From NCBI RefSeq assembly GCF_029931775.1, contig NC_079312.1, positions 8,439,821 through 8,503,820 of the forward strand: a stretch of DNA of 64,000 bases. The letters are read 5' to 3'. The DNA is from Euleptes europaea (taxonomy: Eukaryota > Chordata > Lepidosauria > Squamata > Sphaerodactylidae). Made by a program: the position numbers and the translations under genes. Each line of letters starts with the position of its first letter. Position 1 is the stretch's first letter. Of this stretch, positions 32,856 to 44,339 are shown one piece after another. A model generated the notes under the pieces. The model saw only the letters and a program-made list of their open reading frames with translations, was not told the origin of the DNA and ran no database searches.

Positions 32856-35743
32856 GAGATGTTTGGGAGTCAGCGAGCAAAGGAAAAGATCACCCCTTGA
32901 GGGAGAAAGCTGATATGTATTCAGACATGAAAGAGAAGGTTGAACATTATGATGCTCTGAGGAAGAAGGAGGAAAAACATTCACATAAAGGGAGGAATAA
33001 TTCCAGTCTTTTACAGGGCGACCACTCTCTACAGGAAAAAATATACCAAGGAGGCAAGAGGAGTGAGTGCATTGCAAGGACAGGAAATTTTACTGAAAAA
33101 TCAGTTATTAAAATTCAACAAAACACCTGTACCAGAAAAAAAGTATATAAATGCCTGGAGTGTGGGAAAAGCTTCCGACTGAGTGGAAAACTTGCCATCC
33201 ATCAAAGAATTCATACAGGGGAGAAACCATATAAATGCATGGAGTGTGGGAAAAGCTTCAGTCGTAATGATAGACTTACTTCCCATCAAAGAATTCACAC
33301 AAGGGAAGAACCATATAAATGCCTGGAGTGTGGGAAAAGCTTCAGTAGGAGTGCAGACCTTACTTCCCATCAAATAATTCACAGTGGGGGCAAACCATAT
33401 ACATGTTTGGAGTGTAAGAAAAGCTTTAGGAAGAGTGGATACCTAACTGTCCATCAAAGGATTCATACAGGGGAGAAACCATATAAATGCCTGGTGTGTG
33501 GAAAGAGTTTCAGTGAACGTCGAACCCTTACTGTCCATCAAAGAATTCACACAGGGGAGAAACCATATTCATGCCTGGAGTGTGGGAAGAGCTTCAGAAG
33601 GAGTGGACACCTAATTTCCCATCAAAGAATTCACACAGGGGAGAAACCATATAAATGCATGGAGTGTGGGAAAAGCTTCAGTCGGAATGGTAGTCTTACT
33701 TCCCATCAAAGAATTCACACAAGGGAAGAACCATATAAATGCCTGGAGTGTGGGAAAAGCTTCAGTAGGAGTGCAGACCTTACTTCCCATCAAATAATTC
33801 ACAGTGGGGGGAAACCATATACATGCTTGGAGTGTAAGAAAAGCTTTAGGAAGAGTGGATACCTAACTGTCCATCAAAGGATTCATACAGGGGAGAAACC
33901 ATATAAATGCCTGGTGTGTGGAAAGAGTTTCAGTGAACGTCGAACCCTTACTGTCCATCAAAGAATTCACACAGGGGAGAAACCATATTCATGCCTGGAG
34001 TGTGGGAAGAGCTTCAGTGAGCGTCGAACCCTTACTGTCCATCAAAGAATTCACACAGGGGAGAAACCATATTCATGCCTGGAGTGTGGGAAAAGTTTCA
34101 GTTGTAATGGCACTCTTACTATCCATCAAAGAATTCACACAAAAAACCCACATAAATGTCTGGAGTGTGGGAAAAGCTTCAGTAATAATGCAAAACTTTC
34201 TTCCCATGAAAGAATTCATACAGGGGAGAAACCTTATAAATGCATGGAGTGCGAGAAGAGCTTCAGAAGGAGTGAACACCTAATTTACCATCAAAGAATT
34301 CACACAGGGGAGAAACCATATAAATGCATGGAGTGTGGGAAAAGCTTCAGTCGGAATGATAGTCTTACTTCCCATCAAAGAATTCACACAAGGGAAGAAC
34401 CATATAAATGCCTGGAGTGTGGGAAAAGCTTCAGATATAATCGCAGTCTTACTTCCCATCAAAGAATTCACACAGGGGAGAAACCATATTCATGCCTGGA
34501 GTGTGGGAAAAGTTTCAGTCGTAATGGCACTCTTACTATCCATCAAAGAATTCACACAGAAAAACCACATAAATGTCTGGAGTGTGGGAAAAGCTTCAGT
34601 AATAATGCAAAACTTTCTTCCCATCAAAGGATTCACACAGGGGAGAAACCATATCAGTGCCTGGAGTGTGGGAAAAGCTTCAGAAATAATCGCAGACTTA
34701 CTTCCCATCAAAGAATTCACACAGGGGAGAAACCATATAAATGCATGGAGTGTGGGGAAAGCTTCCGTTGGAATGACAGTCTTACTTCCCATCAAATAAT
34801 TCACACAGGGGAGAAACCTTATAAGTGCCTGGAGTGTGGGAAAAGTTTCAGTCGTAATGGCACTCTTACTATCCATCAAAGAATTCATACAGGGGAAAAA
34901 CCATATAAATGCCTGGAGTGTGGGAAAAGCTTCAGAAATAATCGCAGACTTACTTCCCATCAAAGAATTCACACAGGGGAGAAACCATATCAATGCCTGG
35001 AGTGTGGGGAAAGCTTCCGTCGGAATGACAGTCTTACTTCCCATCAAATAATTCACACAGGGGAGAAACCTTATAAGTGCCTGGAGTGTGGGAAAAGTTT
35101 TAGTCGTAATGGCACTCTTACTATCCATCAAAGAATTCACACAGAGAAACCACATAAATGTCTGGAGTGTGGGAAAAGCTTCAGTAATAATGCAAAACTT
35201 TCTTCCCATCAAAGGATTCACACAGGGGAGAAATCATATAAGTGCCTGGAGTGTGGGAAAAGCTTCAGTCGGAATGACAGTCTTACTTCCCATCAAAGAA
35301 TTCATACAGGGGAAAAACCATATAAATGCCTGGAGTGTGGGAAAAGCTTCAGTCATAATGGGAGTCTTACTTCCCATCAAAGGATTCACACAGGGGAAAA
35401 ACCATATCCATGTCTGGATTGTGGGAAAAACTTCAGGCGGAGAGATAGTCTTACTTCCCATCAAAGAATTCACATGGAGGAGAAACCATATCAATGCCTG
35501 GAGTGTGGGAAAAGGTTCAGTTCGAATAATGGTCTTACTTACCATCAAAGAGTTCACACAGGGGAGAAACCATATACCTGCCTGGAGTGTGGGAAAAGCT
35601 TAAGTAGTAACGTAAAACTTTCTTCCCATCAAAGGATTCACACAGGAGAGAAACCATATACATGCCTAGAGTGTGGGAAAAGCTTCCGTGACAGTGGACA
35701 ACTTAGTACCCATCAAAAAATTCACACAGGAGGAACCATATAA
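32856..35743 (+). CDS. 31-finger C2H2 exon of KRAB-ZNF gene 2
   Basis: Acceptor CCATTTCTTTCAGCAG, then GAGATGTTTGG. Entry phase 1 matches both KRAB-B exons (GLPG or GLAG + DVWES). After a spacer of about 95 residues ([20 protein letters not shown]...), 31 C2H2 fingers run without a break, starting near [20 protein letters not shown]. The stop is HTGGTI*. Joined to either KRAB module the protein is 1040 aa, long for the family. A 5-finger block (420 bp) is duplicated (33241 and 33661). Most linkers are TGEKPYKC, but several are altered ([31 protein letters not shown]). The open frame extends upstream to 32807 but that part is intron. Expected role: sequence-specific nuclear repressor. Confidence 0.93.
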
Positions 35744-35860
35744 ATGTCGAGTGTCGGAAAAGCTTCCGTCTCCATAATCAGCTTACTTACCGTCATACGA
35801 TTTGCAAAGGGGTGAAGCCATATAAATGTCAGTAGTGTGAGGAAAGCTTATTTTCACACC
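35744..35860 (+). pseudogene. Decayed terminal fingers after the gene 2 stop
   Basis: GTCGGAAAAGCTTCCGTCTC, CATAATCAGCTTACTTACCG, CATACG, then AAGCCATATAAATGTCAGTA continue the finger pattern in another frame with an in-frame stop. The ancestral array was at least one or two fingers longer. The same remnant follows gene 3. Confidence 0.8.
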
Positions 35861-36872
35861 CAGTCGGTAAAGCATATGAATGATCTTACTTACAGCTAGT
35901 ACCCTGGTGACACCCACCAGTCACAGAGTGGTTTCTGATGTCAGTCCACTGAGGGACAGAAAGGGTACAGCCAGTCCCCACCCACCGGTGCCGCCACACC
36001 CCTTGACCCCCTCTCCCATTGGGAGGAAAAACCGAATAACTGTGTAACCATAATAGGACTGTGATGTTAGCAACACTCCAGGATACCCCACAGATGAGTC
36101 ACAGAGGATTGTCACTGTCTACATGGAGCTTTGGATTCCCTGAGAATTACACCTGATCTCCAGACCACACAGACCCGTCCCCCTGGAACAAATAGCAGCT
36201 TCAGAGAGAAGACCCTAGGGTTTCACATCTCCACTGATTTCCATTTCCTTCCCACACAGAGCCCACTCCAAGCTCAATTCCAAGATTTCTCAGAATTTCC
36301 GGAGTCAGAACTGGCAAGCCTGGATGAGTGTTTCAGTCATGGGCCCATCAGGCAGTGGTATGGCATATACTGGGGGGGAACAGATGACAACACCCTCAAC
36401 TGATTCCTAAACCCACCTCCCCCCATACTCCTTTAGGGAAGGGTGCCCATGTGTCAAAAAGGCACATAAAGCTGAACTGCTCGGGAGGGCAGGGATGGTA
36501 GCTCAAAGAAATAGCACACCTGTTCTAGCAATCCACCTTTGAAATTCACAGTTCACAGATCTGTGCAGCTTAAAGGTACTAAAATTATACACACAATTTT
36601 CTTCAGTAAAGCGAAATAAATTTCGGGCCAAGATCATTATGCTTTCCCCCCTTAGGCTAGTCATAGATCCATGGTAAAAGTAAACGAGATACTCTAAAAT
36701 CTTTCATTTTCCTGTCAAAAAGGCAAGTTTGTTGTAGAAAAATAGCAGGGAAATTATGACCCTTAGAATGGGAAAACATCTATTAATTCTTTAAGCATGT
36801 TTTAATATAGTGCATTGCCAAGAGGCAGTGGGTTTTTTTGTTTAAAATGAGTAGGGAAACAATGAACACACT
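35861..36872 (+). other. 3' flank of gene 2
   Basis: No gene. Paralogous to 2391-3061 and 59166-60182. Contains a MITE-derived piece (about 36130-36325: GAGAATTACACCTGATCTCC, then GAACTGGCAAGCCTGG). The 3'UTR and polyA site of gene 2 should lie here or just beyond, but I see no clear AATAAA in a good context. Confidence 0.6.
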
Positions 36873-36883
36873 AAAGTAGTTAT

Positions 36884-37036
36884 GTCCTGACCTGGATGCC
36901 CTAGGCTGGCTGAGTCTTGTCAGATCTTGGAAGCCAAGCAATGTCAGCCCTGGTTAGTATTTGGATGGGAGACCACTCAGGAAGTCTAGAATTGCTTTGT
37001 AGAGCCACTCAATGGCAAACTGCCTCTGGATGTCTC
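36884..37036 (+). mobile_element. 5S rRNA-derived SINE, partial (gene 2 flank)
   Basis: GATCTTGGAAGCCAAGCAAT, then TAGTATTTGGATGGGAGACC and CAATGGCAAACTGCCTCTGG. It lacks the tail present in the gene 1 copy because other sequence follows from about 37037. Same position as at 3643 and 60194. Confidence 0.8.
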
Positions 37037-38272
37037 AATGGTCGTAATGTTATCATAGTCTCTGACATGTTACAGCACATAAATTTGTTGTACATGTGCA
37101 GAATTATTCATTATAACATTATAAAACTAACACTATATATACAAACAGTTATATAACTGAAGGTTTAGTTATTTTCAAACTAAAGGAAGAACAAAAGCCT
37201 CTGGCTTCATTTAGCTGGTTTCTAAAATACTCCTGCCATCTGTCAGTAGAGTTTAATACAGCCAAGACCAGCATACAGTAGAGAGATTTTACCCTTTTCA
37301 AGGATGCCCTTCAAGATAATCTCTTAGGTGGAGACCACCACTGCTTTAATAGCTGTCTTCATATCTTATCAGTTATAGATTGTCTTTCTCCCCCCACAAG
37401 GCTATAAGGGATGCTCTTCCCTCACAAGGCTATAGGGGATATTTTCACCCTACAAGGTTACAAGACATGATTTTTACACTCCAAACTACAAGGCTAGCCA
37501 AGGCTAACTAATGCAACATAAGCATATAATTGTGTATTAAGATTTAAATGTGTTAACATACTATTGATTTACAAATGAATGTATTAAATGCGTCTTGTGC
37601 TAGTATGGAAAATGGTGTTAAATTTGAGTAATATAGAGTTATTACAAAGCTCAAAAATAATAGTTTTTAGTTAAGTAAAATGGCAAAGAGGATATGGATG
37701 TCCAAATATGGTCATACAAGTGGAGCAACTTAGCGCACTAAGTGGAGCTACTTAGCACACTAAGTGATGCAATTTAGTATATGCCTGCTACAGGGTTATA
37801 GCACCCTTCTAGATAATAGATGTGCAGTTCTTTTCTACCTCCTTTTCAAGGAGTGTGAAACAGTATATATACAGGCACAGTAAGACTAGATTTTCAGAGC
37901 TCAATCAGAGTCTCTCAGAAGATACTGGTATGTATGGTTTTGAATTATTATTCTAGATATTGTGAATTAGATACTTTAAACTGAATCAGATTTATTTGAC
38001 TATTATTTTTTGAAGTTGGATTTTAAAGCTGAATAGTATGTAATACTTGCTTGCTTTTACTGCATACATTGTAACTGACTACATTGTCACTGCATACATT
38101 GTAACAGAGAGTTAAGACTTTGTAATTTGCATTTACACATTTTTACTAGAAGTATATCAATAAAAAGACTTGCTTTTTATAAAGTAGGTAAAGTCGTTGA
38201 GTCCTGCTTTGGTGGCTGGCTGAATAAGATAATATATCACTTCTTAGGAAGTGGTCCTTTCTAAGAGCCCGG
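37037..38272 (+). other. Unclassified, LTR-like features (copy A)
   Basis: About 1.2 kb of AT-rich DNA. A TATATATA at 37863 followed after about 300 bp by AATAAAAAG (38158) and a GT-rich stretch would suit the promoter and polyA region of an LTR. I could not fix ends, target duplication or primer site. Shared with copy B (60351-61680). It contains near-repeats (AAGTGGAGC..CTTAGC.CACT at 37720-37760; TGCATACATTGTAAC at about 38059 and 38091). Confidence 0.3.
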
Positions 38273-40725
38273 TCACTTCAACAGCACGACCCGCTTCAAT
38301 GTCAGCATCTCTTGTGATGAAATCCACAATGGTGTCTTTGGTTCTAAAAGATGTTTATATTTTTGCCAGGTTTTAAATAAAGAAGATTTAACCATATGTT
38401 GTTGAAATGATGTATGTGTCTTAATTTTATCATACCACAAATATCTATGCCAACCACTTCTATTGTCAAAACCTTCTAAATCCAGTAGTCGTGTATTGGT
38501 CAGTTCCATCCTGTCATTTAGCCATACTAAAGCAGATGCTTCAGCATACAGTTTAAAGTTAGGAAGTGCAAAGCCACCCCTTTCTTTCGAATCCACCAAA
38601 TACTTGTAAGCAATTCTTGTTTTTTTTCCTTGCCAGATGAAATTCAATAAATCTTTTTTCCAAAGGTTAAAATATTTTGCTTGAGAGATTACAGGTAGAT
38701 TTTGGAATAAAAACAATAATCTTGGTAATATGTTCATTTAAGTTGTCGAGATACGTCCCAGAAAGGAAAGGTTTTTGTTCATCCAGTTTGACATATCTTT
38801 TTTAATTGCTTCTCATAATTTAAAATAATTATTATTAACCAAATATTCTTAGTAGAAATCCAAATCCCCAGGTACTTTACTTTATTAGTCTTCTCCCATC
38901 CTGTAATAGTTGTAAAATCATTCTGCTCTGCTCCAGAAAGATTTTTGAATATTATTTGTGTTTTGTCTTGATTAATTTTAAAACCTGAAACATGGCCAAA
39001 TGAATTCAATATTTCAACAGTCTATTTGCCGATTGATTCGGATAGTTCAAGATTAACAAGAGATCATCTGCAAATGCCCTCATTTCAAATTCATGTTTGT
39101 TTATCTTTAGGCCATGAATAGCTTCTGTTTCTCGTATCTTACAACACAAGGTTTCCAAGACCAAAATAAAAAGTAAAGGGGAAAGCGGACATCCTTGTCT
39201 TGTCCCTTTTTGTATTTTACAAATGTCCGATATTGATTCATTTACCAGTATTTTTGCTTGTTGTTTAGTATAAATAGCTGTGATGCCTCTTCGAAATCTT
39301 TCACCAAAGTTCATTTTCTCTAGAACTTTCTTCATAAAGTCCCAGGATACCATATTGAAAGCTTTTTCAGCATCCAGGAAAATAAAAGCTGCTTTATGTT
39401 GACTTTTATGTTCATAGTATTCCAATGCATCCAAAAGAATTCTAAGATTGTCTTTAATTTGTCTTCCCGGAACAAAGCCAGCTTGATCTTCATGCAAGTC
39501 TTTAATTAATTTTTTAACTCTATTCGACAATACAGAGGCATAGATTTTGTAATCCACATTCAATAGTGAAATAGGCTTATAATTAGCTACGTTTTCAGGG
39601 TCTCTTCCAGTTTTATGAATCAAGGAGATAAAAGCATGTGACCATGTCTCAGGTAATAAACCTGTATCCAATATAGTATTGCGGACCATTAAAAAGGGGT
39701 TCAGAAAATTTAATTTAAATGTCCGATAAAACAGAGCTATTATTTCATCGGGCCCAGGAGTTTTGTTTATTTTTTGTTCAATGATTGCTTCTTCTAGTTC
39801 TTCCAAAGAAATTGGTGCATCAATAGTCTTTTGTTGGGCTGATGACAATTTTTTGATATTTATAGAATTTAATTTTTTTTTCATCTTCTTATCTGAAATA
39901 TTGTCTTTCTGATATAACCTAGGGTAATAAGATGTAAATTGTTTTTGTATATCTGTTGTTGTATAACCCGGTCCTTTTGTAGTTTGTATTTTGGCTATAA
40001 TTTTTTTTTTGAACCGAGTCTCTTAAATGAGTAGCCAAAAATTTACCAGGTCGATTTGCATGTTCGAAATATCTTTGCTTCGCAAATTTCAAATTTTTAT
40101 TCATCTCTTCTGTAACTACCAGGTTTAATTGATGTTTAAGAGCATTTATCTTCAACAGAATAGTATTTCTTTCATCCTCCTGAGATTCCATAGTTAAGTG
40201 TTCTAGGTTTTGTAAATCCCACAGGATATTATTTGTCAGCTGTAATTGCCTTCCATGCCATATTTTTTTTAATCATAAAGCCTCTAATTACTGCTTTAAG
40301 GGCATCCCAAACTGTATTTAAGGTGGTTTCTCCATTCATGTTGATTTTAAAAAAATCTTTAATAAGGGTACATAGTTCAGTCTTTATTTTCTCATCTCTC
40401 AAGAGTCTTGTCATTTAGTCTCCATCTAAATGCTTGTCTGTTATTCCATTCAAATGAGACTGGATTATGGTCTGAGAATGTTCTTGGTACAATATGCACT
40501 TTACGTAACTGTGTGAAAATTGATTTACTTGCCCAAATCATGTCTATTCTGGAGTGTGAATCATGTCTTGCTGAATAGAAGGTATATTCTTTAGCTGTTG
40601 TGTTCATTGTCCTCCAAATGTCCTGCAATGCAAATTCCTCCATCATTTGAAAAAAGGTTTTTGGAAGGCATCCTTCTTTGTCATTTATAGCTTTAGTCTT
40701 CTTATACAAAACAGAAGAGGTAACT
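38273..40725 (-). mobile_element. L1 LINE ORF2 segment downstream of gene 2
   Basis: Reverse-strand ORF2: endonuclease end (RIDMIWASKS, SDHNPVSFEW), linker, then RT with LEEAIIEQKINKTPGPDEI, NYKPISLLNVDYKIYA, DQAGFVPGRQIKDN, FIFLDAEKAFNMVSWDF, TRQGCPLSPLLFILVLETL and FADDLLL, then WQGKKTRIAYKYLV. Several frameshifts make it dead, and both 5' and 3' ends are missing. The same copy, also broken, follows gene 3 (61681-64000). Confidence 0.93.
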
Positions 40726-40762
40726 CTTAAATGGTACGCGGGTTGGACATTTTCCACCCCTG
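40726..40762. mobile_element. hAT right-end remnant
   Basis: TTAAATGGTACGCGGGTTGG, ACATTTTCCACCCCTG: the right end of the CAGGGG-type hAT (compare 6248-6284), abutting CR1 sequence that begins GCCTAG. Confidence 0.6.
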
Positions 40763-41285
40763 GCCTAGCTTGGAAAGAAGGCGGCTGAGGGGAGACATGA
40801 TAGAGGTCTATAAAATTATGCATGGTTTGGAGAGAGTGGACAGGGAGAGGCTTTTCTCTCTCTCCCATAATACCAGAACACGGGGTCATCTGCTCAAGCT
40901 GGAGGGCGAGAGATTCAAAACAGATAAAAGGAAGTATTTTTTCACACACCGCATAGTTAAATTGTGGAACTCCCTGCCCCAGGATGTGGTGATGGCTGCC
41001 AGCTTGGAGGGCTTTAAGAGGGGAGTGGACATGTTCATGGAGGAGAGGGGTATTCATGGCTGTTAGTTAGAATGGATACTAGTCATGCTGCATCCCTATT
41101 CTCTCTAGTATCAGAGGAACATGCCTATTATTTTGGGTGCGGTGGGACACAGGCAGGATGGTGCTGCTGCACTCGTCTTGTTTGTGGGCTTTCTAGAGGC
41201 ACCTGATGGGCCACTGTGTGAACAGACTGCTGGACTTGTTGGGCCCTGGTCTGATCCAGGAGGAACTTTCTTATGTTCTTACGGG
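40763..41285 (+). mobile_element. CR1/L3-like LINE 3' end
   Basis: Encodes LERRRLRGDMIEVYKIMHGL, TRGHLLKLEGERFKTDKRKY, FFTHRIVKLWNSLPQDVVMA and FKRGVDMFMEERG to a stop at 41064, then a 3'UTR ending GTCTGATCCAGGAGGAACTT, TCTTATGTTCTTA. A different CR1 lineage from the one at 8930. It lies between copies A and B. Confidence 0.85.
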
Positions 41286-41289
41286 GTTT

Positions 41290-41417
41290 TGGATGCCATG
41301 GCTAAAAAGTGGTTGGGAGACGTCTTCACAGCTAAAGGGGCCAAACAAAGTGCGAAGAGTATTTTTATACCATTTTCAAACTCTTAATACATCGCTGGGA
41401 ATACCTAGTGCGGTAAC
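41290..41417. mobile_element. Half foldback MITE, inverted relative to 14176
   Basis: GGAGACGTCTTCACAGCTAA, then CAAACTCTTAATACATCGCT, GGGAATACCTAGTGCGGTAAC. It matches the reverse complement of 14176-14290, including flanking GCCTTTGAATGGAAAAGC. It lies 0.2 kb left of the start of copy B homology. Confidence 0.7.
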
Positions 41418-41637
41418 AGCCTTTGAATGGAAAAGCAAAGGCAACGTTCAAAACGCAGAAAGGAAAGCCGAGTGCTGTCTTTTTGCTAAAGCGATCCTCC
41501 CCCCCCCCCCGCCCATGATTATCAGGGAGATTTCTAACTTTAGGTCATCCCATTAAAATAGGCACAGTATAGCCCGACCCTTGGCTGTGGGAGATGTTTA
41601 TTTGCTGTTGGGTGACACCCTTTCCTGAGATGCTGGG
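41418..41637. other. Unassigned spacer before copy B
   Basis: No gene. It includes a poly-C run near 41500, and I see no match to copy A. Confidence 0.35.
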
Positions 41638-42559
41638 TTTGCATTTTCTGCGCTGAGTCCCTTGAAAGGCTGAAAGGCTCTCTAGGGTTACATTGAGAGA
41701 GCCAGGGGGAGTCAGTCCTAGAGAGGCAAGTGGGGGTGGGAGGTGGGTTTAATACTCTCGCCTGGCTGCAGACGCCTCGCATTTCCGGGCTTCTGCTTGA
41801 AGGGCTGGGAGGGAATCTGGTGAGCAAAAGGGGAATATGGGGCGGAGGAGGGGAAATAGGGGCCGGGGGCTGCAATGCAAGACCCCAGGCGGAGAGAAAG
41901 GAGGGGAGGCGGAGCAGGGGTGGGGGTGGAAAAGAGCTTTCCCCCCACACACCTTCTCCCCGCCCCATCCTGCCCCAGGAGGAGCCTCGTGGCCCCTTTG
42001 TGCAGCGCCGCGCCGGAACCCAGCTGCGCCTTTGGAGGCTGGACGGGGCTGCAGGCTGCCTAGAGGCAGGTCGACGAAGGAGGGGGAGGAGAGGAGAGGA
42101 GAGGAGGGGAGGGGAGGGGAGGGGAGGGGAGGGGGGGAGGGGAGGAGAGGAGGGGAGGGGAGGAGAGGAGGGGAGGGGAGGAGGAGAGGAGGGGAGGGGG
42201 GGGAGGAGAGGGAGGGGAGGGGGGGAGGGGAGGGGAGGGGAGGGGGGGGGGAGGGGAGGGGAGGGGAGGGGGGGGAGGGGGAGGGTGGCAGAGCCGGGGG
42301 TGCTGCAGGGAGGTCGAAGGGGGCTGGGAAGAAGAGGGGCTTTGGGTGGGGAACCCGGACTGTGTCTCTTCTTGGGTCTGGGATGAGTCACCCAAGGCGC
42401 AGCAAGGGAGCGTCTTGGAGGAAACTTTCCACCTCCTCCATATCAGCGCGGTGCTGTTTTGTCCCTGAGCAGGGGAGACAGGTGTGTCAGGCCTTTTCCA
42501 TGCAGGGGATTGGGTGCTGCAGGTGTGAGGCTTTGGGGAAGCAGTTCCCCCCCCCCCCC
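41638..42559 (+). promoter_or_regulatory. GC-rich putative promoter region, copy B
   Basis: Aligns with 14402-15100, starting TTTGCATTTTCTGCGCTGA, then CCAGGGGGAGTCAGTCCTAG and GGGGCGGAGGAGGGGAAATA. It holds the same CpG-rich stretch and is interrupted by a polypurine expansion at 42077-42286. Promoter identity is inferred from composition and from position upstream of the start exons. Confidence 0.45.
42077..42286. repeat. Polypurine (GGGGA/GGAGA)n expansion, copy B only
   Basis: About 210 bp of nearly pure G/A on the + strand with many G3-G9 runs, where copy A has only about 40 bp of purine-rich sequence (14809-14849). It is able in principle to form G-quadruplex or triplex DNA. It gives spurious proline- or glycine-rich open frames. 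Confidence 0.9.
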
Positions 42560-42677
42560 TTGGTTCTTGTAGGTTATCCGGGCTGTGTGACCGTGGTCTT
42601 GGTATTTTCCTTCCTGACGTTTCGCCAGCAGCTGTGGCAGGCATCTTCAGAGGAGTCACACTGAAGGACAGGGTCTC
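42560..42677 (-). mobile_element. Single arm of the inverted-repeat element, copy B only
   Basis: TTGGTTCTTGTAGGTTATCC, GAC.TTTCGCCAGCAGCTGT, AGGACAGGGTCTCTC: one arm of the element at 20437, inserted within a poly-C tract. Absent from copy A. Confidence 0.65.
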
Positions 42678-42759
42678 TCCCCCCCCCTCTTTCCTGCACC
42701 ATCACGGAGCATTTGGGAGGTGTCTCCATCTGTAATCTGATCTCTGGGTTTGTTTGTTT

Positions 42760-42965
42760 GTTTACCACACTTTGCATTCCCAGCGAGGTATTAAGAGTTT
42801 GAAATGTTATAAAAAAACATCACTTTAAAAGGATTTTTGGATACAACGGCTTATAAATGGTTGGAAGACGTCTTCACAGCTCAAGGGGCCAAACACAGTG
42901 CGAACAGTATTTTTTATACCGTTTTCAAACTTTTAATGCATTGCTGGGAATACAAGTGCGGTAAC
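42760..42965. mobile_element. Foldback MITE, copy B only
   Basis: GTTTACCACACTTTGCATTC..ATTAAGAGTTTGAAATGTTA, facing CGTTTTCAAACTTTTAATGC..TACAAGTGCGGTAAC. Copy A has uninterrupted sequence here (about 15165), so it inserted after duplication. Confidence 0.8.
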
Positions 42966-43214
42966 CCCCCTAGACCTGCTTTGCTGTGAACCTCAAGCTC
43001 TCCACCACGCTTCGGTTGCTGCCCCCTTCAAACCCCCTGGACCTGCTCAAATAGCAGCCATTTCCCCTTTTCCTGCCCTGGGGCCAGGGGGGCATCACCC
43101 CCCTCCCCCATGGATGAGCAGAGGACGGGGAGAAGCATTTCAAGGAGGAGAGGGGGATGGATGTATAAGGAAGGTCAGACCTCCGACTATACAGAGTGGC
43201 CTGGGTGCAGACCG

Positions 43215-43350
43215 AGATGAAGCTGCTTTCTACTGAATCAGACCATCGGTCCACCAAAGCCAGTATTGTCTGCTCTGACTGGCAGTGGCTGTCCAGGACC
43301 TGGGGCCTTCTGCCTATGAAGCAGATGCTCTACCCCTGAGCCACCCCACC
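43215..43350 (-). mobile_element. tRNA-derived SINE (copy B)
   Basis: Counterpart of 15410-15545, with the extra CCAAAGCCAGTATTGTCTGC that copy A lacks. Confidence 0.65.
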
Positions 43351-44339
43351 ACCACCACCCCCACCACCCCACCACCTGTTAGATTCTCTCTGCCTCCCTC
43401 CTGGTGGAGATCGAATGCCCTGGGAATTGGGAACATCTTGGCCCAGGTTGTGGCCAGAGCACACCCCCCCACGCTATTTGTAAAGAGAGCCCTATGACTT
43501 TGGGGGGGGGGAGGCAGCCATTTCCTGCCCTCCTTCCTTTGTAGAAGTCACCTCTGAATTTCAGAGTCTGCTGCTTGAATGGCTAGGAGGGATCTGGGAA
43601 GCGCAAAGGGGCTTTGTAGGGTGGAGATATTGGGGGGGGGGGGGCTGCAATACAATTCCCAAAGCAGAGAGAAGGAAGGGGTGGGCGAGAGAGAGAGTCC
43701 GCATTAGAGAGAGACGCTTTGTGCAGAGCCAAAGAAGAGCCGCCTGATAAAAATCTGACCAGAGGCAGGAATAGGAAAGGGACCTTCTTTGGGATTTGGA
43801 CAGGGGAGGGGGCAATGGGTCGAGGCTGCGGAGAGGCAGGGGGGTAGGAGTTTCTTCTAGATCTGGTCTATGAAAAACTATATATATATACATAGCACTT
43901 AAAAATAATATATCAGATCTACAATACCTAATTCTCTAATCACAGAAAAGTATCATGTAGAGAAGGGGGGGGAGAAAACAAACTTTAAAAAGCAAATTAA
44001 ACAATTACCAATTTTTTTTTTGCTTCAGGGTAAGATGCCAGAGTTCTCTACAGCACCACCCATTCCCATCCACTTAATTATATAGGTGTATATGGACCAG
44101 CTCCCATAATGACAGATTAAAAGAAATTAAAGGGAGGGGAGAAGTCACAGTAATATTTGTTTGAAGACTAGAAAGTAAATAAAAATATGGGGGGGGGAGA
44201 GAAGAAGAAAGAGAAAAACATGGCAAGATACCCTGATAGTTAAAATATAATATCAAAGATGCCCAGATGAAAACAGGTTTTTTTAGCTCCACTCTAGGCT
44301 GAGTAGATTAATATAGAAGTGGACAATCTAATCTTTAAA

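Noticed and set aside
36884-37036. 5S rRNA gene
   Set aside because: Only internal 5S-like motifs remain, fused to unrelated sequence and repeated at several loci. This is a SINE.
39006-39884. 292-aa reverse transcriptase-like open frame as a gene
   Set aside because: It is an L1 ORF2 segment with frameshifts on either side and a damaged duplicate at 63082-63801.
41540-42664. Proline-rich and glycine/glutamate-rich open frames of 200-280 aa
   Set aside because: Produced by the polypurine run and CpG-rich sequence. Copy A lacks the equivalent frames.
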